64,000 nucleotides of DNA from Hymenobacter sp. BT188 (GTDB lineage: Bacteria; Bacteroidota; Bacteroidia; Cytophagales; Hymenobacteraceae). The stretch covers positions 124,001 through 188,000 of the forward strand of contig NZ_JACSCW010000006.1 in assembly GCF_014333585.1 (NCBI RefSeq), given 5' to 3'. This document shows positions 27,251-35,398 of the stretch, piece after piece. Under the pieces are notes generated by a model, which did not search any database, was not told the DNA's origin, and worked only from the letters and a program-made list of their open reading frames with translations. How positions within the stretch are numbered: position 1 is the stretch's first letter; every line of letters starts with the position of its first letter. The translations under genes were made by a program, and so were the position numbers.

Positions 27251-27280
27251 CAAAGGTACTATATTAAGCGCCAAACCCAA
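27251..27280 (-). promoter_or_regulatory. Promoter of lipB
   Basis: Minus-strand TTG (27278-27280), 19 bases, TACCTTTG (27251-27258): a full consensus match. It predicts a short leader before the lipB ATG and may drive the run lipB to hemD. Confidence 0.78.
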
Positions 27281-27297
27281 CCCGCAATCCTCTTGCC

Positions 27298-27657
27298 ATG
27301 CCCGGCTCCGGCCACCTGCTCGGCCACGCCGGCGAAGCGGCCGCCGCCGATTTTTTCCTAAACGAAGGCTACACCGTAGCTTGCCGCAACTACCGCCACC
27401 GGCGCGCGGAGGTAGATCTTATTGTGCAGCGGGATGACGTGCTCCTAGTTTTTGTGGAAGTAAAGGCACGCTCATCCAGCCGCTACGGCCATCCCGAAGA
27501 ATTTGTGACGGAACGCAAGCGCCAGCTTTTTCGCTTGGCTGCTGACCAGTATCAGGAGGAAGTAGAATGGCGTGGCGACATCCGTTTCGATATTCTGGCG
27601 CTCACTCAGCTTGCCGACGGCTTTCGCATCGAGCACTTCGAGGATGCTTTTTATTGA
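27298..27657 (+). CDS. YraN family (UPF0102) endonuclease-like protein
   Basis: A 119-residue soluble protein with the Holliday-junction-resolvase-like YraN fold. Visible motifs are GHAGEAAAADFFLNEGYTVACRNYRHRRAEVDLIVQRDD and LVFVEVKARSSSRYG; the Glu-Asp...Glu-x-Lys arrangement (AEVDLI, VEVKAR) is the PD-(D/E)xK nuclease core. The biological role of YraN proteins is not settled. It diverges from lipB and starts with the ATG at 27298. Confidence 0.9.
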   Translation: MPGSGHLLGHAGEAAAADFFLNEGYTVACRNYRHRRAEVDLIVQRDDVLLVFVEVKARSSSRYGHPEEFVTERKRQLFRLAADQYQEEVEWRGDIRFDILALTQLADGFRIEHFEDAFY

Positions 27658-27697
27658 TCTGCACTATATAGTATAGTGTGTCCGTAAACCGAGCCGC

Positions 27698-28645
27698 TCA
27701 ATTCCGCCTCGACCCCGGTCGATCCGTAACGGCATCGCGCTTGTCAAGCTTATCTTTCTCGTACACCAGCACCCCGTTGCGGTTGTATTCCTTATAAAGG
27801 ACTGGTTCCTTCACCTCCGGGTCGTAGCCCGTTTCGCCGTACTGATACTCATAGTGCCGACGGTTGCGGAAGCCCCAATACTTTGCCCACTCCCCTACTT
27901 TCTTGCCGTTCTCAAACTGGCCATCCCAGTCCTTCTGACCATTCTCCAGAAAACGAGCGTATTCGCCCTCCAGCTTTCCGTTGTTATATGGAATTATCTC
28001 CTTGATTTTAGTACGCTCCGCATCGTAATACGTGATTTCAGCGTCGCGCGGGAAGCCCTTTTCGTAGTGAATCTTGCTTAGCAGAATACCTTCCCGATTG
28101 AAACGCTCCCATCGCAAGTGCTTGGCTCCTACGGCGAAGTAGCCCGTTTCCACTATTTTGCCGCCCTGCATTTTCTTGTATGGCCCATGCAGCACTTTAT
28201 TGTCGCCGGGGTCTACGCCAGCTCTGTCCTGCACAATCCGGCCTTTGCGCGCATCAAAATAATAGCGCGTGGGTACATACGGATCGGTGGGTTTGGGAGT
28301 GCGCATGTAATAAAATTGCTCCGTAATCTGGTTGCGCCCCTTCCCTCCCGACTTCACGTAGGCTTTCTTAATCGGCTCCCCGAGGAAGATATTCTTCTTC
28401 TTTTTTGGCTTGCGCTCAGCAGCCTTTTCCTTCGCACGGGCAGCACGTGCCTCTTCTTTGGTAAGTATTACCTTCCGCGTGATCTTGCCACCAGTCGTGT
28501 CGCTAGTCTGAACGAGCGAATCAGACAGGGCACTTAGGGCCGGATCATCGGCTTTGCTGTTAAACGAAACCGTTTTGCGAGTACAGGCACTGGTAGCCAA
28601 CCCAAGCAAAACCAGCAGAACAAGTGAAAAGCGAAAAGAGCGCAT
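27698..28645 (-). CDS. Lipoprotein with MORN/YwqK-like repeats
   Basis: A 315-residue lipoprotein: MRSFRFSLVLLVLLGLATSAC gives a lipidated Cys near residue 21. After a basic Lys-rich stretch (near 75-90) come short repeats of the MORN/YwqK type, seen as GPYKKMQGGKIVETGYF, KLEGEYARFLENGQKDWDGQFENGKKVGEWAKYW and EYNRNGVLVYEK. Such repeats form beta-hairpin sheets; the YwqK-antitoxin label used in databases is not supported by a toxin neighbour here. The ATG at 28645 fits the lipobox better than a codon five earlier. It faces yraN tail to tail. Confidence 0.8.
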   Translation of the reverse strand: MRSFRFSLVLLVLLGLATSACTRKTVSFNSKADDPALSALSDSLVQTSDTTGGKITRKVILTKEEARAARAKEKAAERKPKKKKNIFLGEPIKKAYVKSGGKGRNQITEQFYYMRTPKPTDPYVPTRYYFDARKGRIVQDRAGVDPGDNKVLHGPYKKMQGGKIVETGYFAVGAKHLRWERFNREGILLSKIHYEKGFPRDAEITYYDAERTKIKEIIPYNNGKLEGEYARFLENGQKDWDGQFENGKKVGEWAKYWGFRNRRHYEYQYGETGYDPEVKEPVLYKEYNRNGVLVYEKDKLDKRDAVTDRPGSRRN

Positions 28646-28763
28646 CGGTGAAACAGGCAATATTCAAAGCCTCGAACGTAAAGATAACCTGATTTGGTGC
28701 CCGGCTTAAATTTGCCCCTCAAAGCTGCCTGAAAGAAAATTAGAATATTGAGTCTCACTAAAA

Positions 28764-28799
28764 ACAAAACCCGTTGACTACAGAGTCAGCGGGTTTTGT
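28764..28799 (-). terminator. Terminator of htpG
   Basis: ACAAAACCCGTTGACT (28764-28779) pairs with AGTCAGCGGGTTTTGT (28784-28799) with one G-U type pair and a four-base loop. On the minus strand it is followed by a T-rich run, about 30 bases after the htpG stop. Confidence 0.88.
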
Positions 28800-28829
28800 A
28801 CTACTTAAAACTATGTGTACTATTTAGTA

Positions 28830-30662
28830 CTACTCGGTAGCAAGTAAGTCAGTGCTACGCTTCACAAAGGCAGTTAGTGCTTCACCTTTCAGCATGTTCT
28901 GCGATAGCAAAGCCAGATCAAAGGCTTGGCGCGCCAGCTTACGGCCCGCCTCTTCGTCGGCCTGCAATACCCGCTGCGTAATGGCGTGGTTGGCATTCAC
29001 GCTCACGGTATAGCTATCTGGCAACGAGCCAAACATAGCCATTCCGCCTCCGCCACCCGTGCGCTGCATATCCTTCATGCGGCGCATAAACTCAGGCATT
29101 GTAATGATTACGGGGGCTTCCTGCGGCGACAAAGCGTCTACCTGCACATGCATCTGCTCATTGCTGATGGCTTTGGCGAACAGCTCCTGCAAACGGGTTT
29201 TATCATCGTCGCTAAGCACACTTTCGGTTGTTTCATCTTTCTCAATGAGCTTACCGATTGTATCAGCATCCACGCGCTTAAACGTGGTTTTTTCGAGTTT
29301 CTGCTCTAGCTGACCAATGAAATGAGAGTCGAGCACAGCTTCCAACTGTAACACATCGTAGCCCCGGTCTTGGGCGGCCACCACGTAGCCGTGTTGGGCT
29401 TCGGCGTCGGTGGTGTACAGAATCACGAGCTGGTCGTTCTTGTCCTTCTGGTTGGCCTGCACCGACTCCTGGTACTCGTTGAGGGTGAAAAATTTGCCCC
29501 CCACGTTCTGCACCAGCACAAAATCCTTAGCCTTCTCATAAAACTTCTCATCCGACAGCATGCCGTACTTTACAAACAGACCGATATCCGACCACTTTTG
29601 CTCGTAGCCAGCGCGGTCTTTCCGGAAAAGCTCACCCAGCTTGTCAGCTACCTTCTTGGTGATGTACGTATTAATTTTCCGCACCGCAGCGTCGGCCTGC
29701 AGGAAGCTGCGCGACACGTTCAACGGAATATCCGGCGAGTCGATTACGCCGTGGAGCAGCATCAGGAACTCGGGCACCACGTCTTTTACCTCATCGGTAA
29801 TAAACACCTGCCGCGAGTACAGCTGAATCTTGTTGCGCTGGAATTGCAGCTCGTCCTTCACCTTCGGGAAGTAAAGAATACCCGTCAGGTTGAAGGGATA
29901 GTCTACGTTGAGGTGAATCCAGAACAGCGGCGCCTCCGAAAAAGGATACAGCTCCTGGTAGAACTTGGTGTAGTCTTCGTCGGTCAGCTCGGCAGGCTGC
30001 TTGGTCCAGATGGGCTGGGTCTGGTTGATTACCGTGCCTTCGAACTCAATCTCAATGGGCAGGAACTTGCAATACTTGGTGAGGATGGTACGCAGGCGGG
30101 CTTCTTCCAAAAACTCGTCGGAATCGGCGGCTACGTGCAGCACTACGTCGGTGCCGCGCTCGGCTTTCTCGGTGGTTTCGAGCGTAAACTCCGTGCTACC
30201 GTCGCAGGTCCAATGCGCGCCTTCCGTGCCCTCTTTATACGACTGAGAGAAAATCTCAACCTGATCGGCTACCATGAAAGCGGAGTAGAAGCCCAAGCCA
30301 AACTGACCGATAATCTGGTCTTTGGTGGCGGCATCTTTCTCTTTGTACTTTTCTACAAACTCGGTGGCGCCGGAAAAAGCAATCTGGTTGATGTACTTTT
30401 TGATTTCCTCGCCAGTCATGCCCAGACCACGGTCTGAGATGGTGATTTTGCGCGCCTCTTTGTCTAGGGTTACGCGCACTTTCAACTCGCCCAGCTCGCC
30501 TTTGAACTCGCCTAGCTGCGCCAAGCTTTTCAGCTTCTGAGTAGCGTCAACGGCGTTGGACACCAATTCGCGTAAAAAGATCTCGTGGTCGGAGTAGAGA
30601 AACTTCTTGATAATGGGAAAGATGTTCTCCGTGTGAATCGAGATACTACCTGTCTCTTGCAT
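28830..30662 (-). CDS. htpG: Molecular chaperone HtpG (Hsp90)
   Basis: A 610-residue cytoplasmic Hsp90. The N-terminal GHKL ATPase domain has Glu32 and Asn36 in RELVSNAVDATQKL, DRGLGMTGEEI and GQFGLGFYSAFMVAD. The middle domain (about 230-500) has the conserved Arg region NVSRSFLQ, and the C-terminal dimerisation part is shorter than in eukaryotes and lacks the MEEVD tail. The length is close to family normal. It is monocistronic, with a 476-base region separating it from the xylanase gene. No heat-shock promoter was identified. Confidence 0.97.
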   Translation of the reverse strand: MQETGSISIHTENIFPIIKKFLYSDHEIFLRELVSNAVDATQKLKSLAQLGEFKGELGELKVRVTLDKEARKITISDRGLGMTGEEIKKYINQIAFSGATEFVEKYKEKDAATKDQIIGQFGLGFYSAFMVADQVEIFSQSYKEGTEGAHWTCDGSTEFTLETTEKAERGTDVVLHVAADSDEFLEEARLRTILTKYCKFLPIEIEFEGTVINQTQPIWTKQPAELTDEDYTKFYQELYPFSEAPLFWIHLNVDYPFNLTGILYFPKVKDELQFQRNKIQLYSRQVFITDEVKDVVPEFLMLLHGVIDSPDIPLNVSRSFLQADAAVRKINTYITKKVADKLGELFRKDRAGYEQKWSDIGLFVKYGMLSDEKFYEKAKDFVLVQNVGGKFFTLNEYQESVQANQKDKNDQLVILYTTDAEAQHGYVVAAQDRGYDVLQLEAVLDSHFIGQLEQKLEKTTFKRVDADTIGKLIEKDETTESVLSDDDKTRLQELFAKAISNEQMHVQVDALSPQEAPVIITMPEFMRRMKDMQRTGGGGGMAMFGSLPDSYTVSVNANHAITQRVLQADEEAGRKLARQAFDLALLSQNMLKGEALTAFVKRSTDLLATE

Positions 30663-31138
30663 AGCGCCTTAAAAATGGATTCGTGAAATGAAAAGTGGAC
30701 AGAATTGCAGGCTACGGCTAGCCTGCTTTCTTGATTCAGCGGTTTTCAAAACCTGTTCCACGCTACCTGTAGCTGCCAGTTTGGCACCTCTCCCACCTTC
30801 AGGTTTTGGTTATAATAAGCTGCACTAAGTCTAGCAACTGTTTAGTAAGCATTGGTATTTAACGTCATCAAGCGTGGCTACCTCGATTGCTAACATGTCA
30901 TGCACAGCCGAACCTATATCGCGCTCACAGCAACAAAATTTTGTGCTTTTGAGCTCATGCAGCTACCACAACCGATTGCATTTTCCTATCACAATCGCTT
31001 GCATAGTTTATCTAAAAATGGTGCCCTACTAAAACGATTACGGCAGCGTAGTTCGATATAACTTTCTTGCCATCAGTGGACAACATTCATCTTCACTACC
31101 ATCTGATAGTCATTCACTTCCTACCCAAGCAAACCAAT
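30663..31138. other. 476-base region between htpG and the xylanase gene
   Basis: No coding frame is convincing here. It must hold the promoters of both divergent genes, but neither matches the full consensus; TAACTTTC at 31059-31066 is a near match for the xylanase. A spaced palindrome CGATTG-N12-CAATCG (30974-30997) and ACAAAATTTTGT (30933-30944) are possible protein-binding sites. Confidence 0.4.
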
Positions 31139-33766
31139 ATGACGACACTTCGACGCTTAAGCTTTCTTCTTACAGCTTTCTTTCTTAATCTGGCCGTATA
31201 TGGCCAGAATGCCCCAGTAACTTTGCAAGCTGAAGCTGGTACACTTCGCGATGCTAGTGCTCCGGCAGCCATTACTTTCAATACCGAAGGCACAACCGGT
31301 TTTATTCGCGTGGTAGGCAATTTCGTCACGCTCAATGGCGTAACTCAGAGTCCTAATGCCGACAACAGGGTGCTTTCCTATACGGTTACGTTTCCCGGTG
31401 CTGGCGTCTATGACCTGTACGCCCGAGTGCGCGTGGGTGCTGGCGGCTTCGACGATGACAGCTATTATATAGCTAACTCCTTTGGTACCCGATCGGCCTT
31501 CGAAACCAACCGCTGGACAAACGCAAACGGCTTGGCAGGCGGCGGCTACACCACCATTTCGGATATTGTGTCCGCCGGCGGTCCTGGGGGAGCCAACAAC
31601 ACGTGGAGATGGTTCCGGATGTCGGCCTTTGGGGGCGGCACGTTCACGGTGCCCGCGAATAACCTGACCCAGACCTTTGAAATCGGTAGCCGGGAAAACG
31701 GGCTGGACATCGACAAATTCGTATTTGGCGCCTCAGGCGTGTTTTTCACGGTTGGCAACCTGGATAATGGGCAGCAGGGCTCCACTACGCCCCCACCGCC
31801 ACCTTTTGTGCCGCCCGGCCCTCCCATTGCTACCGGCAAACCGAAGTTTGTTGGCGGAGCCTTCAGCAATTCTCAGGGCGTTAACTTCGACAAGTACTGG
31901 AACCAAGTGGTGTCGGAGAACGACGGCAAATGGGGCAGCGTGGAAGCCACGCGGGATGTGATGAACTGGACTGGCCTCGACTTGGCCTACAATCAGGCCA
32001 AGAGTCAGAATGTCCCGTTTCGGATGCACGTGCTGGTGTGGGGCAACCAACAGCCCGCTTGGATTGAAAATTTGCCCCCCGCCGAACAACTGGAGGAAAT
32101 AAAGGAGTGGTTTGCGGCCGTGGCCCAGCGCTACCCCGATATTGCCTTCCTGGAAGTAGTAAACGAGCCCACTAACGACCCGCCCCTGAAGCGCAGCCCC
32201 ACCGATCAGGGCAGTGGCAACTACATTGAGGCTCTGGGTGGCAATGGCGCTACTGGTTGGGATTGGGTGATAAATTCCTTCAAGCTAGCCCGCGAGTATT
32301 TCCCTAATACGCCGCTGATGATCAATGACTACAGCGTTGTGAATGTGACCAGCAACACCCAGCGCTACCTGGGCATTATTAACTTGCTCAAGCAACAAAG
32401 CCTGATTGATGCGATTGGTATTCAGGGCCACGCTTTCTCCACTCGCGGAATTCCGGTGGCCACGCAAGTAAGCAACCTTAACTTGCTAGCTACCACAGGC
32501 TTGCCGCTTTACGTTACAGAGTTTGATGTGGATGGCCTTCAGGATGATGTGCAGCTAGCTGAATACCAGCGGGTGTTTCCATTATTCTACGAGTACCCCG
32601 CCGTGAAGGGCATTACGCTGTGGGGCTACCGGCCGGGGCACTGGCGCACGGCCCAGGGCGCGTACATTGCCTTTGAGAATGGTGCCGAGCGGCCAGCCCT
32701 GAAGTGGCTGCGGGAGTATGTGCAAAGCACCAGCTTATCCACTATTACCACGGCTACAACCCTGTCTGCCCCTACTTTTTGCGGGGGCAGCACGCTGTCG
32801 GTGCCGTTCAGCGTTGCGGGCGTAGTCGCGGCTAACCAGGCGTTTACAGCGGAGCTTTCCGATGCTACCGGCAGCTTTGCTAACCCCACGGCTATTGGTT
32901 CGGTTACAGCCTCAGCGGCGGGCAGCTACGCTGTGGCGGCCACTATTCCGGCTAACACGCCCGAAGGCACGCGCTACCGCATCAGGGTGACGAGCAGCAA
33001 CCCCAGCGTACTAGGCAATGCTAACCGCACGAACCTGACCATCAATCCGGTGTTTACGGCCCCGGAACTGCTCGTGACGCCAGCCAATAATACCTACACG
33101 GGCGGCGTACCGACCAATCTTTACTTGGGCTACGGCCCGCAGAGCGTGACGCTCACGGCCGCTGGTGGTGTGAGCTACACTTGGAGCGGACCGGCTGGCC
33201 TGAACAGCACAACCATCGCCAACCCCATATTCACGGCTTCAACGGCCGGCGTTTATACGTTCGTTGTAACTATCACCAACGAAGCGGGGTGCACGGCGAC
33301 GCAGCAGGTGACAATAACGGTGCTGGACGTACGGTGCAGCAATAACCCAAACGCTGCAAAAGTGCTGGTATGCCTCAATGGCAAGGTAGTTTGCGTGGCT
33401 AAAAATGCCGTTCCTGCCCTGTTAACTTACTCCAAAGGTCTGGTGAGACTTGGCGATTGTAGTGTTGGTACGAATACCGATTTGACGTCAGTAGCAGAAA
33501 AGCTCATTCGCTTGTTTGAAGCTTATCCCAATCCATTCAGTGGGCGTACCACCCTGCGCTTCCGCTCCACCGAATCGGGGCAGGTGCAGCTACAAGTGTA
33601 CAATCCGTTTGGGCAACTTGTGGCCACTCCCTTCAACGGCCGAGCCGAGGCTGGCAGAGAATATGAGATTTCATTGGACGGCAGTTCTTTGCCCGAGGGC
33701 GTCTACACTGGCCGCCTGCTCACCAATGGTAAAGTGGAAACCATACGGTTGATGATTGCAAAATAA
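31139..33766 (+). CDS. Secreted GH10 endo-xylanase with CBM-like domain and T9SS sorting domain
   Basis: An 875-residue secreted endo-1,4-beta-xylanase. A signal peptide (MTTLRRLSFLLTAFFLNLAVYG) is followed by a CBM6-like domain (about 28-200) and a Pro-rich linker (about 216-232). The GH10 barrel (about 235-540) has acid/base Glu343 in LEVVNEPTN and nucleophile Glu461 in LYVTEFDVDG. Two Ig-like regions follow, and a type A T9SS C-terminal domain (from about 795: AYPNPFSGRTTLRF ... GVYTGRL ... ETIRLMIAK). It should cross the outer membrane through the T9SS encoded in this window. I chose the ATG at 31139; a codon 24 earlier would spoil the signal peptide. No SusCD genes lie next to it. Confidence 0.93.
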   Translation: MTTLRRLSFLLTAFFLNLAVYGQNAPVTLQAEAGTLRDASAPAAITFNTEGTTGFIRVVGNFVTLNGVTQSPNADNRVLSYTVTFPGAGVYDLYARVRVGAGGFDDDSYYIANSFGTRSAFETNRWTNANGLAGGGYTTISDIVSAGGPGGANNTWRWFRMSAFGGGTFTVPANNLTQTFEIGSRENGLDIDKFVFGASGVFFTVGNLDNGQQGSTTPPPPPFVPPGPPIATGKPKFVGGAFSNSQGVNFDKYWNQVVSENDGKWGSVEATRDVMNWTGLDLAYNQAKSQNVPFRMHVLVWGNQQPAWIENLPPAEQLEEIKEWFAAVAQRYPDIAFLEVVNEPTNDPPLKRSPTDQGSGNYIEALGGNGATGWDWVINSFKLAREYFPNTPLMINDYSVVNVTSNTQRYLGIINLLKQQSLIDAIGIQGHAFSTRGIPVATQVSNLNLLATTGLPLYVTEFDVDGLQDDVQLAEYQRVFPLFYEYPAVKGITLWGYRPGHWRTAQGAYIAFENGAERPALKWLREYVQSTSLSTITTATTLSAPTFCGGSTLSVPFSVAGVVAANQAFTAELSDATGSFANPTAIGSVTASAAGSYAVAATIPANTPEGTRYRIRVTSSNPSVLGNANRTNLTINPVFTAPELLVTPANNTYTGGVPTNLYLGYGPQSVTLTAAGGVSYTWSGPAGLNSTTIANPIFTASTAGVYTFVVTITNEAGCTATQQVTITVLDVRCSNNPNAAKVLVCLNGKVVCVAKNAVPALLTYSKGLVRLGDCSVGTNTDLTSVAEKLIRLFEAYPNPFSGRTTLRFRSTESGQVQLQVYNPFGQLVATPFNGRAEAGREYEISLDGSSLPEGVYTGRLLTNGKVETIRLMIAK

Positions 33767-33794
33767 TTGCTGACTTCTGAAACAGTATCACAGT

Positions 33795-33827
33795 AAAAAG
33801 GGCGGCTGAATTCAGCTGCCCTTTTTT
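33795..33827 (+). terminator. Terminator of the xylanase gene
   Basis: AAAAAGGGCGGCTGAA (33795-33810) pairs with the following TTCAGCTGCCCTTTTT (33811-33826) with one mismatch, and ends in a run of six T. It lies 28 bases after the stop codon. Confidence 0.88.
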
Positions 33828-33865
33828 ATATTCTCCATATTTGTAACCTACTAATGACGAATCAG

Positions 33866-33967
33866 CTATACAAATAGTGCATCAGCGCTTCCTGGGGCTG
33901 GTTTTTTGGAAGCGGGACGTAAGGCAGCCACAACGCGGCGCAGTAGTCGTGCGGACAGTGTTTTCAT
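33866..33967 (-). CDS. Possible 33-residue basic small protein
   Basis: An ATG at 33967 opens a 33-codon frame, MKTLSARLLRRVVAALRPAS followed by KKPAPGSADALFV. The N-terminus is an amphipathic basic helix; the rest is short and polar. It lies in the 318-base gap between the xylanase terminator and the next gene and is too short to test by composition. It may be chance; I list it because the start, stop and residue mix look gene-like. Confidence 0.3.
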   Translation of the reverse strand: MKTLSARLLRRVVAALRPASKKPAPGSADALFV

Positions 33968-34084
33968 AGTGTGGGTGGTAAGTGGGTGGATTATATGTCT
34001 TTATACTACAAAGGTCGGCAGTTGTTGTGCCCTGAATGTTGCCGCCAGGTTATGCTTTTGTTGTGTAGGTAGCTGGGGGGCTTT

Positions 34085-34528
34085 TTAGGAGGCCGATTGC
34101 CATTCTGCCATCAACGCCAGCATATGGATGGGCGAGTTGGTCAACCAATCCAGGGCCGAGCTTGGGTCGGCAAAAAACTGCACGTCGAAGCGGGCAATAT
34201 GATGACCAAGTCCTAATAAGCTCTCCACTACCATCTGGTTATAAGTGGCTGCCGCAGGCACTACCACAGCCACTTGCTGCACTGATTGAGCTGCTACCCT
34301 CGGAAACCAGTTAACGCCCACCCAAATCTGCTCTTTCATACTCAGGTCGGGCAATCCGTTCATGTCCACGAGCACCCGCTTAATCTGGCGAGATTGTACC
34401 AACTCAGCTAAGTAGTTCATGGCCTGAGCAAAGCTGTGCAACGGGCTGCCACCGCACCATTGGTAGCGCAGCAGACATAATGATTCATCGTACTGCACTC
34501 GCAGACAATCGATTTGAGCAAGTATCAT
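34085..34528 (-). CDS. SpoIIAA/STAS-like protein of unknown function
   Basis: A 147-residue soluble protein with alternating beta strands and helices: LRVQYDESLCLLRYQW, SFAQAMNYLAELVQSRQIKRVLVDMNGLPDLS, VQQVAVVVPAAATYNQMVVESLL, and IARFDVQFFADPSSALDWL. This order resembles SpoIIAA/STAS-type proteins, which often act as regulatory partners. No phosphorylation-site serine can be assigned with confidence. It stands alone; an AT-rich 400-base region precedes it. Confidence 0.65.
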   Translation of the reverse strand: MILAQIDCLRVQYDESLCLLRYQWCGGSPLHSFAQAMNYLAELVQSRQIKRVLVDMNGLPDLSMKEQIWVGVNWFPRVAAQSVQQVAVVVPAAATYNQMVVESLLGLGHHIARFDVQFFADPSSALDWLTNSPIHMLALMAEWQSAS

Positions 34529-34928
34529 CTTGGAAGTAAAAACCAGAAGCTTCTTAAAATGCTAAAAGCAAAGCAACGATTATAAGTAGCGAATTGCTTG
34601 CCAGTAATTTGCCCTTAACAATGTAATAGCTTATTAATTTATGGATTAAGTCAAAATATATAATTTATAAACTTGACCTGGATAGTAGTTTCAGCCATAG
34701 CGTAATAAGGCCTGCCTCATTAAATTCTTTAATTCGTCTAAAAAACAGAAGACAGTTTACATTCAGATTGGCTCATTCTGTAACCCCGAATTCAAGTTGG
34801 TTGGCGCTATGCTAATCATTTATTTCGGGCGACTTCTGGCTGTCGGCAACTAGTTAATTGAGTGGTTTATCAACTACTTACCATTTTCCACGTACTTTTG
34901 CCTAACTGTTTCTGACACATTGTTGCAA
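34529..34928. other. 400-base AT-rich region between divergent genes
   Basis: No coding frame is supported. It should contain promoters for the SpoIIAA-like gene and for the zinc island. TACTTTTG (34893-34900) fits the -7 consensus for the plus-strand gene starting at 34929, but no TTG is correctly spaced upstream. The central part (34630-34770) is markedly AT-rich. Confidence 0.4.
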
Positions 34929-35273
34929 ATGCGGACTTTGCGTTCCCGTCTGGCTCTCCTGCTTCTGCTCTGCTTTACGCGGGTGCTGCTGCCCGACGCG
35001 TGGATACTGGCGCTGCACCAACACGAGCACACGCTGGCGGAATCGGCGCAGGCCACTCGCATTGATAAGTCGCAGGCCAAAGCCCTGCTGACGGTTCAGC
35101 ACCAGCACTGCCAGGTCGATCATTTCTACCACATCCCCTTCCAGGCGCCAGCGCCGCTGGAATTGCCATTCGTGGTATTTTACGCCCCTATGGAGGCTGT
35201 GGGGGGCATTTTGGCTGAGGCGCACCATAGTGTAGAGGTGGCGCGGCTGCGCGGTCCGCCCAGCCGAGTATAG
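34929..35273 (+). CDS. Small exported His-rich protein (probable metal handling)
   Basis: A 114-residue protein with an N-terminal signal or anchor (RSRLALLLLLCFTRVLLP) and metal-binding-type residues: HQHEHT near residue 30, then QHQHCQVDHFYHIPF near 60-74. The sequence matches no family I can name with certainty. It lies 125 bases before a TonB receptor in the same direction, at the head of an island ending with a zinc exporter gene, so periplasmic zinc binding is a reasonable guess. The ATG at 34929 is chosen over a TTG three codons earlier. Confidence 0.6.
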   Translation: MRTLRSRLALLLLLCFTRVLLPDAWILALHQHEHTLAESAQATRIDKSQAKALLTVQHQHCQVDHFYHIPFQAPAPLELPFVVFYAPMEAVGGILAEAHHSVEVARLRGPPSRV

Positions 35274-35302
35274 CCCCTTTGTTCCAGCCGCATTTCCGAT
35301 GA

Positions 35303-35322
35303 ATTTGCCCCCAGGGGCAAAT
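35303..35322. promoter_or_regulatory. Palindrome in the leader of the first TonB receptor
   Basis: ATTTGCCCC (35303-35311) and GGGGCAAAT (35314-35322) flank two bases, and a third GCCCC follows at once, giving overlapping hairpins. It sits between the His-rich protein and the receptor start. It could be an operator or an RNA hairpin. Confidence 0.4.
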
Positions 35323-35398
35323 CTGCCCCTGCATTTTCCCGCCACGCGATTTGGTAGGTACGCGGCTGCCGGTTCAGTTCATCCCGGTTTCCCTTTTT

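Noticed and set aside
29370..30437. 355-residue open frame on the plus strand opposite htpG
   Set aside because: It lies entirely inside htpG on the other strand, has no signal or domain pattern, and is explained by codon bias of a conserved gene.
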